Positions 6,010 to 8,635 of a DNA stretch of 8,635 nucleotides are shown piece after piece (the stretch's first letter is position 1; each line of letters starts with the position of its first letter). The notes beneath the pieces were generated by a model that saw only the letters and a list, made by a program, of their open reading frames with translations, had not been told where the DNA came from and did no database searches. The stretch covers positions 1 to 8,635 of the forward strand of contig DATGXO010000129.1 of assembly GCA_035298965.1 (NCBI GenBank), given 5' to 3'. Source of the stretch: CAJCBL01 sp035298965. GTDB lineage: Bacteria; Verrucomicrobiota; Verrucomicrobiia; Opitutales; Opitutaceae. The position numbers and the translations under genes were made by a program.

Positions 6010-7227
6010 TCAATCGGCGAGCGCGAGCGCGGCCTCGTCGAGGAGGTTCTCGCGGACCCGCTCCCAGCAGTAGACTTCTTTCGTGGCGCGGGTGGCGGCC
6101 TGGCGGGCGAGTTTGAGGTGCTCGGGAAACGCGAGCCACGAATCGATCGCGGCGGCGAGCGCGGCGGGGTTGTCGGGCTGGACGAGCTTGATCGCGCCGA
6201 GCGTGGCGTCGGCGATCTCGCGATGGCCGGTGGTATCGGAGGCGATCACCGCGAGCCCGGCGAGCATGTAGTGGAAGGTCTTCTTCGCGACGGTGAGGTC
6301 GCGGCCGCGGGTGGCGCCGGATTCGAGCGCGAGGCCGATGTCGTGGCTGGCGATGCGCGGCAGGAGCTCGCTGTTGTGCACGGTGGGGTGGAGCACGATG
6401 CGTTGTCGCCAAGCGGCGGGCACGTTTTCGGCGAACCAGGCGCGTTCGCGGCGGCCGAGTTCCCCGCGGAGGTGCACCTCGACCGGGTATTGGATGTGCG
6501 GCAACGCGCCGAAGAGCGCGCGCAGGCCCCGGCCGGGCTCGATCTGGCCGGAGAACCAATGGAGCGAGGGAACGCGCGGGCTGCGGCGGTCGGTGGCGGG
6601 CGGCGCGGGCGCGTGGAGGTCGGCCAGCGGGAAGACGTTGTAGACGCAGTGCGGCGCCTCCACACCGGCGGAGTCACCGAGCGCTCGCGCCATGGCTCGC
6701 GTGGGTGCCAGGCGGTAGCGCGCGATCCGCAGGAGCGTGTGCTCGAGATCGCGGATGGCCTCGACCGGATGCAGCCCCTCCTCCTCGGGCCGGATGATTT
6801 CGGAGAACCAGTTCTCGAAATCGACGCCGACGCGATGGCCCTCGCCGGCGAGCTGCCGCACGGGCCAGAGTGTGCTGACGGAGTGGGAGATCGTGAGATG
6901 GGCGGCCGCGGCGCGCGCCTCGCGGAGGTGTTCGCGCACGCCGTAACCGAGCCCGGCCGGAGAGAACCGGTGGAACCGCCGCCAGCGCTCGACACCGAGC
7001 CGGCGGCGGAGGCGGGGCCCGAGGCCGCGTTTGCGCAGGTTCACGACGGGCACGAAGTGGTAGGGCACCTTGAGCAGCATCGTTTCGTCGCGAGCGATGA
7101 GTCGCGGGTCGTACCAGACACCCTGGATGGTGACGTCGTGGCCGGCTTCGGCGAGCGCGCGAGCTTCGCGTTGGGCGCGGGTGGCGTTGCAGAGATGCGA
7201 ACCGATCAGGATGCGGATGATGGCCAT
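6010..7227 (-). CDS. GT4-type glycosyltransferase (2)
   Basis: This 405-residue GT-B protein has probable start MAIIRILIGSHLCNATRAQREARAL, where a beta strand is followed by a glycine-containing loop, as in GT4 enzymes that begin with an acceptor-binding Rossmann half. The middle contains a basic stretch rich in Arg (about 66-102), plausible for contact with a membrane surface or a lipid-linked acceptor. The donor half begins near SLHWFSGQIEPGRGLRALFGAL (about 221-242). It contains HPTVHNSELLPRIASHDIGLALES (280-303), then TVAKKTFHYMLAGLAVIASDTTGHREI (312-338), matching the E...K..YMAAGLPVVA..TGG..E pattern of GT4 donor sites. The ATG at 7227 is the first codon of the conserved fold. No Shine-Dalgarno sequence precedes it. 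It is upstream of glycosyltransferase 1 in the same direction, so the two probably act on one glycan. Sugar and acceptor are unknown. Confidence 0.88.
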   Translation of the reverse strand: MAIIRILIGSHLCNATRAQREARALAEAGHDVTIQGVWYDPRLIARDETMLLKVPYHFVPVVNLRKRGLGPRLRRRLGVERWRRFHRFSPAGLGYGVREHLREARAAAAHLTISHSVSTLWPVRQLAGEGHRVGVDFENWFSEIIRPEEEGLHPVEAIRDLEHTLLRIARYRLAPTRAMARALGDSAGVEAPHCVYNVFPLADLHAPAPPATDRRSPRVPSLHWFSGQIEPGRGLRALFGALPHIQYPVEVHLRGELGRRERAWFAENVPAAWRQRIVLHPTVHNSELLPRIASHDIGLALESGATRGRDLTVAKKTFHYMLAGLAVIASDTTGHREIADATLGAIKLVQPDNPAALAAAIDSWLAFPEHLKLARQAATRATKEVYCWERVRENLLDEAALALAD

Positions 7228-7261
7228 GGCGGAACCGTCCGGCGGATTGCAGGCGGCGGTC

Positions 7262-7310
7262 CTCTGCGGGGCGAGAGTGAAGTTGCTTGGCGGGCACGCT
7301 CGCCCCAGAG
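7262..7310 (-). repeat. Bulged inverted repeat upstream of glycosyltransferase 2
   Basis: Read on the minus strand, CTCTG-GGGCGAG at the left pairs with CTCGCCCCGCAGAG at the right: 12 bp with a 2-base bulge, around a 23-base loop. The innermost 8 bp are perfect (GGGGCGAG at 7268-7275 with CTCGCCCC at 7299-7306). The structure lies 35 bases upstream of the ATG of glycosyltransferase 2 and could be a 5'-leader hairpin, an operator, or a decayed mobile palindrome. Confidence 0.5.
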
Positions 7311-7415
7311 CGAGCGGCGAGGTTTACCGGCTGCTTACGAATGCGACCGACGGCGCGGCGGGAGTGCGGCAGCGGGGAAAGCGGCAGCCGCTGTGCGCGG
7401 CGGCGCGATGCCGGT

Positions 7416-7438
7416 AGGTCGGGTGTGAAGCCCGACTT
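7416..7438 (-). terminator. Hairpin downstream of the DJ-1-like gene
   Basis: GTCGGG (7418-7423) pairs with CCCGAC (7431-7436) around a 7-base loop. One G-U and one A-T pair could lengthen the stem to 8 bp. It lies about 50 bases past the stop codon of the DJ-1-like gene, on its transcript's 3' side. There is no T-run, so a Rho-independent terminator is possible but unproven. It may instead belong to another interspersed palindrome family. The rest of 7228-7488 holds no gene that I can support. Confidence 0.4.
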
Positions 7439-7488
7439 GCGGAGACTCTATGCTGGGCGCGAGGCTCGACCGACGCCGGCGACGGCGC

Positions 7489-8037
7489 TCAGGCGCAGAT
7501 CGACTGCCGGATTTCGGCGGCTTTCGCGGGCGAGACGAGACGCGCGATCATCGCGTAGCCAAAGTCCAACGCCGTGCCGGCGCCGCGCGAGGTGAGCAGA
7601 GGGCCGTCCTCGACGACACGTTGGTCGTGGAGGATCGCCGGCAATTCGTTGGCGGTGCCGGGAAACGCGGTGTAGCGGCGGCCGGCGAGCAGTCCGGCAT
7701 CGAGCAGCACGAGGGGCGCGGCGCAGATCGCGGCCACGGTCCGGCCGGCGGCGACTTGTTTCCGCACGAGCGGCACGATGCGCGGGTCGGCGCGGAGATT
7801 TTTCACGCCGGGGCCGCCGGGCAGGAAGATCACGTCGAACTCCTGTTGCGCGACGGACTCGAGCGACGTCTCGGCGATGAGGGTGAGATTGCAGCGACCG
7901 GTGACCTCCGGCTCCGCGCCGAGCGAGGCGACGACGACGCGCACGCCGGCGCGCCGCAGCAGATCTATCGGCGTCGTGGCCTCGATCTCCTCGAAGCCGG
8001 GCATGAGAATCGCGAGAACGGAAGGCGGCTGGCTCAT
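7489..8037 (-). CDS. DJ-1/PfpI-superfamily protein, YajL-like
   Basis: This 182-residue single-domain protein has the normal length for the DJ-1/ThiJ/YajL group. The N-terminal segment VLAILMPGFEEIEATTPIDLLRRAG carries the conserved acidic residue E19. VIFLPGGPGVKNL (69-81) is the strand-turn before the nucleophile elbow. AAICAAPLVLL contains the reactive Cys C105, and LLTSRGAGTALDFG (147-160) closes the active site. The position of human DJ-1 His126 is Phe here, in TAFPGTANEL, as in the bacterial YajL branch from memory. Members act as cytosolic chaperones or in reactive-carbonyl and oxidative-stress defence; the deglycase claim for the family is disputed. I chose ATG at 8037. A longer in-frame reading would run through the neighbouring divergent gene. 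It is transcribed towards the glycosyltransferases but separated from them by 261 bp, so it is probably an independent unit. Confidence 0.9.
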   Translation of the reverse strand: MSQPPSVLAILMPGFEEIEATTPIDLLRRAGVRVVVASLGAEPEVTGRCNLTLIAETSLESVAQQEFDVIFLPGGPGVKNLRADPRIVPLVRKQVAAGRTVAAICAAPLVLLDAGLLAGRRYTAFPGTANELPAILHDQRVVEDGPLLTSRGAGTALDFGYAMIARLVSPAKAAEIRQSICA

Positions 8038-8091
8038 GGCGCGCACGGTAAAAGGCTTGGCCGGTGTCGCAACGGCGTTTGTGTCGCGCGC
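8038..8091. promoter_or_regulatory. 54-bp divergent intergenic region
   Basis: The DJ-1-like gene and the epimerase-like gene start back to back, only 54 bases apart, so promoters for both probably overlap here or extend into the genes. I see no good -35/-10 pair. The only AT-rich patch is GGTAAAAGG (8048-8056), and neither start codon has a Shine-Dalgarno sequence. The assignment is from gene layout alone. Confidence 0.35.
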
Positions 8092-8635
8092 ATGAGCGAA
8101 ACACTCCGCGATGCGTGGGCCGGACGTTCGTTGCTGGTGCTCGGCGCGGGCTATGTGGGCGGGGCGTTCGTGGGCGAGGCGATTGCGCGCGGCGTGCGCG
8201 TGACGGCGTTGACGCGCAACGCGGCGAAGGCGGCCGAGCTGCGCGCGGCGGGCTGCGAGCGGGTGCTCGAGGCCGATCTGGCGACCGACGCGTGGCACAC
8301 GGCGGCGGCCGGGCCGTACGGGCTCGTGCTGAACTGCGTGAGCGCGGGCGGCGGCGGCGCGGTCGGTTACCGGCACAGCTATGTGGACGGAATGCGCTCC
8401 GTCTCGCGCTGGCTCGCCGGGCAGCCGCGCGGTGGGACGATCGTCTACACGAGCAGCACGGGCGTGTATCCGCAGGGCGGCGGCGGACGGATCGACGAGG
8501 AGGCGCCGACCGAGGGCGCTGGCGAGAATGGCCGGTTGCTGCGCGAAGCCGAAAGCGAGCTCGCGCGCGGTGCGGGCGCGGCGGACTGGCGGTGGTTCGT
8601 GCTGCGGCTGGCGGGGATTTACGGGCCGGGCCGGC
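8092..8635 (+). CDS. NAD-dependent epimerase/dehydratase-like SDR protein, cut by window end
   Basis: The first 181 residues are visible; the frame is still open at the right edge. The N-terminal Rossmann motif is LLVLGAGYVGGAFVGEAI (G18-x-G20-x-x-G23). It is followed by TALTRN, then ADLATD (61-66), a usual adenine-contacting spot. VYTSSTGVYPQGGGGRIDEEAPT (118-140) is the active-site Ser/Thr segment of extended or atypical SDRs. Instead of the classic Tyr-x-x-x-Lys, the next helix reads GRLLREAESEL, as in the atypical YeeZ-like branch. LRLAGIYGPGR (171-181) is the usual substrate-domain entry. It may act on nucleotide sugars, but atypical members often have unknown substrates. ATG at 8092 starts close to the Rossmann strand. 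It is divergent from the DJ-1-like gene. Confidence 0.85.
   Translation, partial: MSETLRDAWAGRSLLVLGAGYVGGAFVGEAIARGVRVTALTRNAAKAAELRAAGCERVLEADLATDAWHTAAAGPYGLVLNCVSAGGGGAVGYRHSYVDGMRSVSRWLAGQPRGGTIVYTSSTGVYPQGGGGRIDEEAPTEGAGENGRLLREAESELARGAGAADWRWFVLRLAGIYGPGR

Noticed and set aside
6004..7428. Long + strand open frame of 474 codons opposite glycosyltransferase 2
   Set aside because: It is a high-GC antisense shadow. The opposite strand carries the conserved GT4 donor motif.
8038..8376. N-terminal extension of the DJ-1-like protein to 8376
   Set aside because: It would lie entirely antisense within the epimerase-like gene, which has clear Rossmann and active-site motifs. DJ-1 proteins begin near VLAILMPGFEE.

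Overview
The window is GC-rich (about 70% or more in most coding stretches) and looks bacterial. I tentatively place it in a high-GC Gram-negative lineage, perhaps Verrucomicrobiota/Opitutaceae. The grounds are a WaaP/InaA-type (LPS-kinase-like) protein, a set of GT4 glycosyltransferases, short interspersed hairpin repeats between genes, and start codons with no visible Shine-Dalgarno sequence. This placement is inference and rests on no marker gene.

Layout from left to right. Positions 1-554 hold a small four-helix membrane protein on the + strand. It is clearly less GC-rich (about 42-55% in the lines counted) than everything after it. It converges on a block of four minus-strand genes, read from right to left: GT4 glycosyltransferase 2 (6010-7227), GT4 glycosyltransferase 1 (4785-5891), a class I FAD/NAD(P) disulfide oxidoreductase (3280-4668), and a large two-domain protein fusing an LPS-kinase-like domain to a glycoside-hydrolase-like TIM barrel (627-2798). 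At the right end a DJ-1/YajL-like gene (7489-8037, minus) diverges from an NAD-dependent epimerase-like gene (8092 to beyond the window, plus).

The two glycosyltransferases and the kinase-hydrolase fusion suggest a small surface-glycan (lipopolysaccharide-type) assembly or modification locus. The oxidoreductase and the DJ-1 protein look like housekeeping or redox passengers. Gaps of about 116-480 bp between the minus-strand genes argue against a tightly coupled operon.

The least ordinary content is the fusion protein and the non-coding DNA. A hairpin repeat occurs three times. Two copies are 47/53 identical over 53 bp, and the third shares only the core. When transcribed with the genes, the hairpin has a GCGA (GNRA-type) tetraloop. 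The 480-bp gap upstream of the fusion gene also holds tandem heptamers, two pairs of 14-bp direct repeats and a strongly purine/pyrimidine-skewed tract. None of the six start codons I could examine after the first gene has a recognisable Shine-Dalgarno sequence.
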